DNA of 64,000 bases from Tetragenococcus halophilus subsp. flandriensis (GTDB lineage Bacteria > Bacillota > Bacilli > Lactobacillales > Enterococcaceae). Position 1 is the stretch's first letter. Each line of letters begins with the position of its first letter. Position numbers and translations under genes: made by a program. Location of the stretch: contig NZ_BSUG01000002.1 of the NCBI RefSeq assembly GCF_030161475.1, positions 1 through 64,000 of the forward strand, in the 5' to 3' direction. Below are positions 25,421 to 33,170 of this stretch, one piece after another. The notes under the pieces are model-generated. The model was given only the letters and a program-made list of their open reading frames with translations. It ran no database searches and was not told where the DNA came from.

Positions 25421-27145
25421 ATGCAAGAAGAATTAGAAACAGTGGATAAAAAACGTTTCCAAATGCCGCATACTTATGTCATTATTTTTGGCATTGTGAT
25501 TGTTGCCTGGCTGTTAACTTTAGTAATTCCGGCAGGGAAATTTAGCACAGAAGAAGTGGAATATGAGACAGGAGATGGCGGTACTGAAACCCAAGAAGTC
25601 TTACAACAAGATTCATTTCGTTATATGCATCCGCTAGAACAAGATAGTTTACGAACAGAATTAGAAGATCTAAGTCAAGATTCTGAAACTTTAGCTAATC
25701 TACAGGTAGAACAAGAAGATTTAACAGAAGTTTTAGATGAAAACCAGGATATTAGCTTAAGTCAGCTGGCTGCGATTGGTCTTTCTGAAGATGAGCTTTA
25801 TGACCTTTATGGCGATAGTGTTTATGACACTTCGGAAAAATTGAACAAAACAGCAAAAGTATGGGGGACTGAGGATCACTATGGTTTTGGTGTTTTTAAT
25901 TATTTATTTGAAGGGTTAGTCACCGGTGATCGTTTTAGTTCAGCCATCGGTATTGTAGCCATGCTTTTAGTGGTCGGCGGTGCTTTTGGTATTATTATGA
26001 GTACGGGCGCAATTGATGCTGGGATTTACGCTTTCTTACGTAATGCGAAAGGCATGCAGCATTTAGCTGTGCCTTTGATTTTTGTTGCTTTTTCTTTTAT
26101 GGGCGCAACATTTGGTGCTTCTGAAGAAGTCATCGCTTTTGCGATTATTATCGTACCCTTTACGATTGCGCTAGGCTACGATTCGATTACGGCGGTGACC
26201 ATTACTATTGCTGCAGCGGAGATAGGAAATGCTGCCTCCTGGATGAGTCCATTTAGTATTGCTATTGCACAAGGGATCGCCGGACTTCCAGCTTTATCGG
26301 GGGCTGGCTTTAGGATTGTCATGTGGATTGTTATTACTACGCTAGCTTGTGGCTATACTGTGCGTTACGCTAGAAAAATTAAGGCGAATCCGACAAAATC
26401 CGTCACATATAAAACTGATGGCTATTTCCGTAAGAATCTGGAAAATCAAAAGGAAGTTGAACGAGAATTTACAATAGGACATAAACTCATTTTGTTGGAA
26501 TTATTAGTAGGTCTGATTTGGATTGTTTATGGCGTAATGGCACAAGGATTTACGATTCCGGAAATGGCGTCTCAATTTTTTGTGATCGGATTAGGTGCAG
26601 GTGTTATCGCGATTGTCTTGCAAGTAAACGGAATGAAAATTAATGATGTAGCGTCGGCTTTTCAAGATGGTGTCGCAGATTTAGCGCCCACTGCTGCAGT
26701 TGTAGGGATGGCTCAAGGAATTCTTTTAGTCTTAGGTGGTTCAGATGCTGGCAGTTATTCGGCTTTAAATACCATCTTGCATAGCGTAGGAGAACTATTA
26801 TCAGGCGTTCCTTCTATGATTGCCGCTTGGTTTATGTATATTTTTCAAAGTCTATTTAACTTAATCGTAACCTCTAATTCAGGGCAAGCTGCATTGACCA
26901 TGCCTATTATGGCGCCATTAGCAGATTTAGCTGGAGTAACAAGACAAGTGGCGGTACTATGTTTCCAATTGGGGGCAGGTTTTGTCGATGCCTTTACACC
27001 AGTTTCCGCTAGTTTAATCGGCGTTTTAGGAATTGCTCGTATGGATTGGAGCCAATGGGCGAAATTCCAAATTAAGATGCAAGGTTTCTTGTTTGTTATT
27101 GGAAGTGCCTTTATTATCGGAGCGGTATTGATTGGTTATCATTAA
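25421..27145 (+). CDS. YfcC/DcuC-family carrier (putative dicarboxylate or peptide-derived substrate)
   Basis: A 574-residue permease of the YfcC branch of the C4-dicarboxylate anaerobic carrier family. TM1 (VIIFGIVIVAWLLTLVIPAG) is followed by a long acidic extracytoplasmic insertion (about residues 45-150) before the conserved helices. Family signatures include AEIGNAASWMSPFSIAIAQG and LTSNSGQAALTMPIMAPL-like stretches (here VTSNSGQAALTMPIMAPL). It precedes iadA by 13 bases, so it probably imports a beta-aspartyl dipeptide or a related compound. Translation may depend on the upstream 11-codon ORF. Confidence 0.82.
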   Translation: MQEELETVDKKRFQMPHTYVIIFGIVIVAWLLTLVIPAGKFSTEEVEYETGDGGTETQEVLQQDSFRYMHPLEQDSLRTELEDLSQDSETLANLQVEQEDLTEVLDENQDISLSQLAAIGLSEDELYDLYGDSVYDTSEKLNKTAKVWGTEDHYGFGVFNYLFEGLVTGDRFSSAIGIVAMLLVVGGAFGIIMSTGAIDAGIYAFLRNAKGMQHLAVPLIFVAFSFMGATFGASEEVIAFAIIIVPFTIALGYDSITAVTITIAAAEIGNAASWMSPFSIAIAQGIAGLPALSGAGFRIVMWIVITTLACGYTVRYARKIKANPTKSVTYKTDGYFRKNLENQKEVEREFTIGHKLILLELLVGLIWIVYGVMAQGFTIPEMASQFFVIGLGAGVIAIVLQVNGMKINDVASAFQDGVADLAPTAAVVGMAQGILLVLGGSDAGSYSALNTILHSVGELLSGVPSMIAAWFMYIFQSLFNLIVTSNSGQAALTMPIMAPLADLAGVTRQVAVLCFQLGAGFVDAFTPVSASLIGVLGIARMDWSQWAKFQIKMQGFLFVIGSAFIIGAVLIGYH

Positions 27146-27158
27146 GGAGACGATGTAG

Positions 27159-28346
27159 ATGAAGTTACTTAAACAAATTGCAACTTACGCGCCAGCATAT
27201 CAAGGCGTAAAAGATATATTATTAGCTAATGATAAAATTATTGCGATTGAAGATCATATTGATGCTTCGATCACTGGTATAGATATCGAAGAAATCGATG
27301 GTAGAGGAAAAATTGCCGTGCCCGGTTTTATTGACAGCCATTTCCATTTACTAGGTGGCGGTGGCGAAAATGGCTTTCATAATCGTACGCCAGAGGTTCA
27401 ATTGAGCCAGTTAACGACAGCCGGCGTGACTACAGTTGTTGGTGTGCTAGGTACTGATGGCGTGGGTCGTGATGATATGGCTTTATTGAGCAAAGCTCGG
27501 GGCTTGGAAACTGAAGGAGTTAGCACTTATATCTATGTAGGTAGCTATCGTTTGCCAGTAACAACGATCACTGATTCAGTTATTAAAGATTTAATGGCCA
27601 TCGACAAGGTGATCGGTATTGGCGAAATTGCAATCGCAGATCATAGAAATGGCGCGCCTACTTTTACAGAATTTGCTCATGCGGCAGCTGACGCACGCGT
27701 AGGTGGTTTATTAGCAGGCAAAGCTGGTGTAACTAATATTCATGTGGGGCCCGGAAAATCACGTTTATCATTTATTCGTCAAGCTTTGGAAGAAACAGAT
27801 ATTCCAGTAAGTAATTTTTATCCAACGCATTGTGAAAGAAATGAAGCATTATTGGATGAAGCGATTAACTTTGCTAAAGCAGGCGGTGTTTTTGACATTA
27901 CAGGAAGTGAGAACCCTGATCAAACCTATGAACTCGATGGTTCGATTCCTTTTCGTAAATGTCTAAAACGGGTTATCGATGAAGGATTGGACACTGATTG
28001 CATCACGATGACTTCAGACGGTCAAGGAAGCTTGCCGATTTTTGATGAGAATAACCATTTTGTAGAAATGGGTGTAGGTAGTTCCAAATCACTATTAACT
28101 GGGGTAAAAGAAAGCGTGGAAAAAGAAAATATCCCTTTAGAAATAGCTTTACAAGCAATCACAAGTAATCCTGCCAAATTGTTGAAGTTTGATAACAAAG
28201 GACAATTACATACGGGCTTTGATGCCGACCTTGTATTGTTGGATGAAAATAAGTTATCTATTGATACAGTCATCGCCAAAGGAGAAACAATGGTTGAAGA
28301 CGGACAAGCAGTCAAATGGGGTACCTTTGAAAAAAATGAAGCATAA
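27159..28346 (+). CDS. iadA: Isoaspartyl dipeptidase
   Basis: A 395-residue amidohydrolase of the IadA type. VPGFIDSHFHLLGGGGENG carries HxH and the conserved glycine run; GIGEIAIADHR, NIHVGPGKSR, PTHCERNEAL and TMTSDGQGSLP follow in the order of the family, with Asp of SDGQGS as catalytic acid. IadA releases aspartate from beta-aspartyl dipeptides formed by protein ageing. AAGGAGACG lies just upstream of the ATG. Operon with the YfcC-like carrier; the 42-bp repeat array B starts shortly after its stop. Confidence 0.88.
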   Translation: MKLLKQIATYAPAYQGVKDILLANDKIIAIEDHIDASITGIDIEEIDGRGKIAVPGFIDSHFHLLGGGGENGFHNRTPEVQLSQLTTAGVTTVVGVLGTDGVGRDDMALLSKARGLETEGVSTYIYVGSYRLPVTTITDSVIKDLMAIDKVIGIGEIAIADHRNGAPTFTEFAHAAADARVGGLLAGKAGVTNIHVGPGKSRLSFIRQALEETDIPVSNFYPTHCERNEALLDEAINFAKAGGVFDITGSENPDQTYELDGSIPFRKCLKRVIDEGLDTDCITMTSDGQGSLPIFDENNHFVEMGVGSSKSLLTGVKESVEKENIPLEIALQAITSNPAKLLKFDNKGQLHTGFDADLVLLDENKLSIDTVIAKGETMVEDGQAVKWGTFEKNEA

Positions 28347-28369
28347 AATTTATTGCACCTTTTGTATTT

Positions 28370-28835
28370 TCTGACCTAAGTATGGTGAAGAAGGGTCAGC
28401 AAATTAGATTTTCTAACCCAAGTCAAGCAAAGAAAGGATAGCAAATAGAAGTTACTGCCCTAAGTAAATCAAAGAAAGGTTAGCAAATGAGATTTTCTGA
28501 CTTAAGTCCAGCCAAAAAGGGCCAGTAAATAAAGATTGCTGACCGAAGTATAGTAAAGAGGGGTTAGTAAACAGGATATTTAAACCCAAGACTAGCAAAA
28601 AGGAAGGGCCAAAACTTTGCCTTTTGTCCCTAAGTCTAGCCAAGAAGGGACCATAAGAGAAGTATTTGTCCCAAAGTCAGCTCAAGTAAAGGCCAACAGT
28701 GGTGTCATTGTCCCCAAGTGCAGCAAAGGAAGGGCCACAAATAGAATAACTGGCCTAAAGTTTAACAAGGAAGGGGCCATGAGTCTGGCTTTTAGACTAA
28801 AGTCAGGAAAAAGAAGGGCCAGTAAACCAATAAAA
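28370..28835 (+). repeat. Tandem 42-bp degenerate repeat array B (about 11 units)
   Basis: The same unit as array A and in the same orientation. Units read TGACCTAAGT...AAGAAGGGTCAGCAAAT in the first half and GTCCCAAAGT...GAAGGGGCCAT in the second half, the reverse order of subtypes in array A. The last units share TCTGGCTTTT.GACTAAAGT with array A. Some units show matching changes in the two arms (TGACC/GGTCA, TGGCC/GGCCA, GTCCC/GGGAC), others do not. No gene is supported within it. Confidence 0.85.
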
Positions 28836-28861
28836 TTACACTTATTTCAAAAACAAATCCA

Positions 28862-28890
28862 TTGTAGTTAACCAACAGCTGTGCTATAGT
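28862..28890 (+). promoter_or_regulatory. folT: Promoter of the riboswitch-folT unit
   Basis: TTGTAG (28862-28867) and TATAGT (28885-28890) with 17-base spacing and an extended TG at 28882-28883. Transcription would begin about 28897, 25 bases before the riboswitch. Confidence 0.7.
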
Positions 28891-28921
28891 CTGTGTGGTG
28901 GATAAAACTTCCATTAATAAA

Positions 28922-29015
28922 TCAGAGTAGAAAACGAAGCGTCAAGTGCCGAGAGGATGGGATGTTGCCTTTTGGACGAAGGACGAAAGTTCGCGGTTTT
29001 GTTTTCGCATTCGCT
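28922..29015 (+). promoter_or_regulatory. Tetrahydrofolate (THF) riboswitch
   Basis: The conserved blocks of the folT-type THF riboswitch occur in order: AGAGTAG, GCGTCAAGTG, GGATGGGATGT, GGACGAA...AAGTTCGCGGT and GTTTTCGCATTCGCT. GAAAAC (28930-28935) pairs with GTTTTC (29001-29006) as part of the closing stem. Downstream hairpins at 29013-29032 and 29041-29055 lie just before the AAAAAGGAG site without a T-run, so control of translation is more likely than termination. It precedes a folate S-component gene, as this riboswitch class does. Confidence 0.85.
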
Positions 29016-29074
29016 GCATTTTTAATGTAGCAGCTCTAGGCGACATTTTATGTCGTAAAAAGGAGATGCTAGTC

Positions 29075-29605
29075 ATGACAAAAAAGATCAATGCACATAT
29101 GATTACTGTGCTAGGGCTATTGATCGCACTAACTGTTATTCTGTCACGTATTTTCGGTTTTGAAACACAGTTTATCAAAATTTCTTTTGAATTTGTCCCT
29201 AAAATTATTATGGGCGCCTTATTTGGCCCGATGTGGACCGGAATAGGAGCTGTGTTAGCAGATACAATTGGTATGATGCTATTTGCTAGATCTGCGTTTT
29301 TTCCTGGATTTACATTGAATGCATTTATCGGGGGGCTAATTTATGGTTATTTCTTTTATCAAAAAGAAGTGACTTGGAAAAACGCTATTCTTTGCTCATT
29401 GTCAATTACTATTATTGTCAGCTTGATTTTGACACCGATTTGGTTAATGATTATGTATAATCAACCTATTACCAGCGGAGTAATTTGGGGCCCAAGAGTT
29501 ATAAAAGCTTTAGTTATGTTTCCGATTCAATCAATTTTGAACTATGTTGTGGGACGTGCCCTACCTTTGAAACGATTGAAAAGTTACTTAAAAACAGTTC
29601 GTTAA
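29075..29605 (+). CDS. folT: Folate ECF transporter S component
   Basis: A 176-residue membrane protein with about six helices, the size of FolT. FEFVPKIIMGALFGPMWTG and GPRVIKALVMFPIQSI match the FolT family, including the basic residues near the folate site. It pairs with a shared EcfAA'T module located elsewhere. Start at 29075 fits the AAGGAG site nine bases upstream; a longer frame open from 28946 runs through the riboswitch and is not translated. Folate repression through the riboswitch is expected. Confidence 0.9.
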   Translation: MTKKINAHMITVLGLLIALTVILSRIFGFETQFIKISFEFVPKIIMGALFGPMWTGIGAVLADTIGMMLFARSAFFPGFTLNAFIGGLIYGYFFYQKEVTWKNAILCSLSITIIVSLILTPIWLMIMYNQPITSGVIWGPRVIKALVMFPIQSILNYVVGRALPLKRLKSYLKTVR

Positions 29606-29651
29606 TTAAATGAAATAAAACATCCAAAAGTTGCCGCATTTTTTTGTGGTG

Positions 29652-29691
29652 AAAAACACCTTCTTTATCTAATAATAAGAAGGTGTTTTTA
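29652..29691 (+). terminator. Terminator after folT
   Basis: 14-bp stem AAAAACACCTTCTT / AAGAAGGTGTTTTT with 11-base loop. Confidence 0.85.
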
Positions 29692-29777
29692 TTAGATGAA
29701 ATTTTGTTATTTTGTTAATAAGTACGTTAAAATAGAAAAGACAATATACGATATACTTAAAAATTAGGAGAGTAGAG

Positions 29778-30947
29778 ATGAAGAAAAAAGGCGTTATTAT
29801 TAGTTTAGTGGGTGTTTTGTTGGTGGTTTGCGCGGCTAGTGTTTGGGCGATGACTCGCAATCAGGAGACAAAAACTGCGACAAGTACTACAAGCAATTCT
29901 AGCTCACAAACAACGATGACTAGTAGTTCAGAAGAGGAAGATAATATTACTACAATGATCGATAAAATGTCATTAGAAGAAAAGGTTGGTCAGTTATTTT
30001 TTGCACGGACGCCACAAGAAAATCAAGTGTCTGATCTAGAAGATTATCATTTAGGCGGCTATGTTTTATTTGGTGAGGATACGGAAAATGCGACAAAAGA
30101 AAGCTTACAAGAGAAAGTCCAATCTTTTCAAGAAGCAAGCGATATTCCTCTTTTAATTGGCTCGGATGAAGAGGGCGGGACAGTGACACGGATTAGCAAT
30201 AATCCTGAATTAGTGGACCAGCCTTTTAAAGGACCGCAAGAAATATATGCAGAAGACGGTTGGCAGGGAATTATTCAAGATACAAAACAAAAGGCAGGGA
30301 TTCTTGCTGACTTAGGCATTAATGCTGGACTGTTTCCTGATGCTGATGTTTCCACAGATGAAGAGTCTTTTATCTATGATCGAACCATTGGAATGGATGC
30401 AAAAGGAACAAGTGAATATGTGAAAAACGTGGTAGAAACATTAAATGAAGCACAAAGCGGTTCTACCTTAAAACATTTTCCTGGTTATGGCGATAACCGT
30501 GATTCCCATGTAGAAATTGTGGAAGATGATCGTTCTTTAGATGAATTACGCGAAAATGATTTTCTACCCTTTGAAGCAGGTATTAAAGCTGGTGCAGATA
30601 GTGTGCTGGTCTCTCATAATATTGTAAATAGTATCGATCAAGAATCTCCTGCATCTATTTCACCTGAAGTGCATAAAATTTTGCGCGAAGAATTAAACTT
30701 TGATGGCGTAGTCATGACTGATGATATGGATATGGCTGGATTGGCTGATTTTATTTCGCAAGAAGATGCTGGTCTAGAGGCGTTAAAAGCAGGGAATGAT
30801 ATGGTGATGTCTTCTAGTTATCAATCACAAATTCCTGCAGTCATTCAAGCAGTGGAGGATGGCGATTACGCAGAAGAAGAATTGGACGCTTCAGTTGAGC
30901 GTGTGTTGGCTTGGAAAGAGGATTTAGGCATTTTATTTAAAAAATAA
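29778..30947 (+). CDS. Glycoside hydrolase family 3, exported (NagZ-like)
   Basis: A 389-residue secreted or membrane-anchored GH3 catalytic domain. Residues 1-25 are a signal/anchor helix (IISLVGVLLVVCAASVWAM), followed by a Ser/Thr linker to residue 55. The NagZ-type signature KHFPGYGDNRDSH supplies the His/Asp pair acting as acid/base, and VVMTDDMDMAGL holds the nucleophile Asp. Only the N-terminal barrel is present, as in beta-N-acetylhexosaminidases. Likely trims N-acetylglucosamine from cell-wall fragments outside the cytoplasm. TAGGAGAG precedes the start. Confidence 0.82.
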   Translation: MKKKGVIISLVGVLLVVCAASVWAMTRNQETKTATSTTSNSSSQTTMTSSSEEEDNITTMIDKMSLEEKVGQLFFARTPQENQVSDLEDYHLGGYVLFGEDTENATKESLQEKVQSFQEASDIPLLIGSDEEGGTVTRISNNPELVDQPFKGPQEIYAEDGWQGIIQDTKQKAGILADLGINAGLFPDADVSTDEESFIYDRTIGMDAKGTSEYVKNVVETLNEAQSGSTLKHFPGYGDNRDSHVEIVEDDRSLDELRENDFLPFEAGIKAGADSVLVSHNIVNSIDQESPASISPEVHKILREELNFDGVVMTDDMDMAGLADFISQEDAGLEALKAGNDMVMSSSYQSQIPAVIQAVEDGDYAEEELDASVERVLAWKEDLGILFKK

Positions 30948-30996
30948 GTGATTCTTTCTTATAATGGAAATAGAAATAAGAAGGGAAGGATTTATG

Positions 30997-31845
30997 ATGA
31001 CATTGAATAACAATTTTCTTTTGAATGATGGAACGACTTTACCACACATTGCACTTGGAACAATCGATCTGCAAGGTGGCAAAGGATTTCATCAAGCCCT
31101 CGCTGCACTTGATGTTGGTTATCGCGTGCTTGATACAGCAACCAATTATAACAACGAAGGCATGGTGGGCGAAGTTGTTCGCCGTTCATCGATTCCTAGA
31201 GAGCAACTTTATGTAAGTGCAAAACTCCCTGGATTAGCGCATAAATACGATAAAGCGATCGCTCTTATTCAAGAATCACTTTATCGCACAGGTTTAGATT
31301 ATTTTGATAAATTTCTTATCCATTGGCCTAACCCTAAAGAAGGTTTGTATGTTGAAGCTTGGAAAGCTTTAGTTGACGCACAAAAATATGGCTTGATCAA
31401 AACCATTGGTGTTTCCAACTTCTTACCGGAACATTTGGATAATATTATTGAAGCAACCGACGTAACCCCGGCAACCAACCAAATTGAACGTCATCCTTAT
31501 TTTAATAATAAGGAATTGGTTCAAGAAAATGACAAACGCGGCATTTTATCTGAAGCATGGAGTCCGTTTGGTCGTGAAATCAACGATGTATTGACCAATG
31601 ACACCATTAAAGAAATCGCAGAAAAATACGATCGTAGTCCTGCACAAGTGATTATTAACTGGGACAATCAAAATCATGTCTTTCCAGTTGTTCGCTCAGC
31701 TGATCCTAAGCATCAATACGAAAACTTTCATTATACAGACTTTGAATTAGCACAAGAAGATCTGGATAAAATTGATGCTTTAGACAAAGGCGAAGCAGGT
31801 CGTGTTGAAGGTCAAAATCCAAATGAATACGAAGAGTTTGTCTAA
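30997..31845 (+). CDS. Aldo/keto reductase (intact copy of a tandem pair)
   Basis: A 282-residue AKR. The tetrad is D46 (VLDTATNY), Y51, K76 (SAKLPG) and H109 (LIHWPNP). WSPFGREIND and a C-terminal EGQNPNEYEEF match the neighbouring broken copy almost residue for residue. The second of two adjacent ATGs is preferred, since AAGGGAAGGA is only three bases from the first and the pseudogene keeps the same ATGACATTG start. A TATAAT at 30960-30965 may be its -10. Confidence 0.85.
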   Translation: MTLNNNFLLNDGTTLPHIALGTIDLQGGKGFHQALAALDVGYRVLDTATNYNNEGMVGEVVRRSSIPREQLYVSAKLPGLAHKYDKAIALIQESLYRTGLDYFDKFLIHWPNPKEGLYVEAWKALVDAQKYGLIKTIGVSNFLPEHLDNIIEATDVTPATNQIERHPYFNNKELVQENDKRGILSEAWSPFGREINDVLTNDTIKEIAEKYDRSPAQVIINWDNQNHVFPVVRSADPKHQYENFHYTDFELAQEDLDKIDALDKGEAGRVEGQNPNEYEEFV

Positions 31846-31857
31846 TAAATGAGAAAG

Positions 31858-31886
31858 AGCATGTCTGTTTAGGCATGCTTTTTTTA
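31858..31886 (+). terminator. Weak terminator between the AKR copies
   Basis: AGCATG / CATGCT stem with ten-base loop followed by seven T. Confidence 0.6.
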
Positions 31887-31909
31887 TTGGATTTACGAGG
31901 AGGGTAATC

Positions 31910-32744
31910 ATGACATTGTAGGATAAATTTTATTTAAATGTTGGCACAACTTTACCCCATGTTGGATTAGGTACAGTTCATATTCAAGGTGATAAAGGTA
32001 TTTACCAAGCTCATTTGGGTTATCGCATTCTCGATACCGCCACAGATTAATAATGAAGGTATGGTGGATAAAGCTGTTCGAAGCTCTTCTATTCCCAGAA
32101 AACAACTTTATATAAGCGATAAACTCCCCGGATTAGCGCATAAATACGATAAAGCGATTGCGCTCATTCAAGAATCACTTTATCGCCCAGGTTTAGACTA
32201 TTTCGATATGTATTTGATCCATTGGGCCAGTTCTAAAGAAGAATTATATGTCAAAGCTTGCTAAGCCCTGTTGGATGCGCAGAAATATGGCTTGATTAAG
32301 ACAATTGGTGTTTCCAACTTTTTACCTGAACATTTGGATAATATCATTGAGGCAACAGATGTAACTCCAGCAACGAATCAAATTGAACGTTACCCTTATT
32401 TTAATAATAAGGAATTAATTGCAGAAAATGACAAACGTGGTATCGTTTCTGAAGTTTGGAGTCCTTATGCCCACGAAATCAATGATACTTTAACCAATGC
32501 TACGATCAAAGAAATTGCTAAAAAATATGACCGCAGTCCTGCGCAAGTGATTCTTAACTGGGACAATCAACATCATGTCTTTCCAGTGGTAAGGTCTGCC
32601 AGCCAAAAACATCAATACGATAATTTCCACTATTTAGACTTTGAATTAGCTCAAGAAGATATGGATAAAATTGATGCTTTAGACCAAGGCGAAAAAGGCC
32701 GCATCGAAGGCCAAAATCCCAATGAATATGAAGAGTTTATATAA
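31910..32744 (+). pseudogene. Broken second copy of aldo/keto reductase
   Basis: Nucleotide similarity to 30997-31845 runs through the whole gene, including a GAGGAGGG ribosome binding site and ATGACATTG. It is interrupted by a TAG at codon 4, by deletions near 32010-32045 that remove the tetrad Tyr region and shift the frame (stop at 32047-32049), and by a TAA at 32262-32264 region in the middle. The last 157 codons remain open and well conserved up to NPNEYEEF. The catalytic Asp-Tyr region is destroyed, so no active enzyme is expected. Confidence 0.9.
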
Positions 32745-32860
32745 TAATGAGGACAGTGCTTTTTCAGACATATGTTTTGAACTTGATTTCAGATTCTAGA
32801 AACAATAGACTTATGTGCTAAAATCAATGCTCAGGACATAGAAATGAATACGTGGCAGTT

Positions 32861-32908
32861 AAAAGCCTTTGTTTTATTAAAAATTTTGATAAAACAAAGG
32901 CTTTTTTA
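32861..32908. terminator. Strong terminator upstream of the betaine cluster
   Basis: About 17-bp stem AAAAGCCTTTGTTTTAT / ATAAAACAAAGGCTTTT with T-run, near-perfect. An extended -10 (TGCTAAAAT, 32816-32824) lies 40 bases upstream with no ORF between, so a very short transcript is possible. The rest of 32745-33119 has only promoter-like AT-rich sequence and the inverted repeat near 33049. Confidence 0.8.
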
Positions 32909-33035
32909 TAATGAAATCATAAACGCTTACTTTTTAATAAAAGGACAAAAACAGTAAATAAATTCGTTTTTTTTTGAAAATTCTTGCGAGCTCTTTGATG
33001 ATGGGGATAATAGCGATAAAAAATGACAGAGTATT

Positions 33036-33084
33036 TATAATAAATTTGCATGTTACCGGGATGTTTGTTAGTCTAGATAACATG
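33036..33084 (+). promoter_or_regulatory. -10 box and inverted repeat upstream of first betaine transporter
   Basis: TATAAT at 33036-33041 has no convincing -35. CATGTTA (33049-33055) and TAACATG (33078-33084) are perfect inverted arms separated by 22 bases, located in the transcribed leader. Two-arm sites with wide spacing suit a dimer-of-dimers repressor such as the osmotic regulator BusR, though the half-site differs from the published lactococcal one as I remember it. Confidence 0.4.
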
Positions 33085-33119
33085 TATTAACACTAAATTA
33101 AAAATGAGGAGTGTTTATT

Positions 33120-33170
33120 ATGAGAGCAGACAAATCTGATCCATATGTCGAGGTGTCCGCCCATTATTAA
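33120..33170 (+). CDS. 16-codon ORF overlapping the start of betaine transporter 1
   Basis: ATG at 33120 follows GAGGAG with eight-base spacing and encodes MRADKSDPYVEVSAHY. Its TAA lies eight bases inside the position homologous to the start of the other transporters. This reproduces the overlap seen between the ATPase gene stop and transporter 3. Probably a translational coupling device, perhaps the shrunken remnant of an ATPase gene. Confidence 0.55.
   Translation: MRADKSDPYVEVSAHY

Noticed and set aside
28452-28871. Open frames on both strands in array B
   Set aside because: Same explanation: products of the tandem repeat without start signals.
28946-29074. N-terminal extension of FolT
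   Set aside because: The extra frame lies inside the THF riboswitch; the AAGGAG site and family length favour the start at 29075.
32271-32744. Separate short aldo/keto reductase gene
   Set aside because: It is only the still-open 3' half of a frame-broken paralogue and lacks Asp, Tyr and Lys of the catalytic tetrad.
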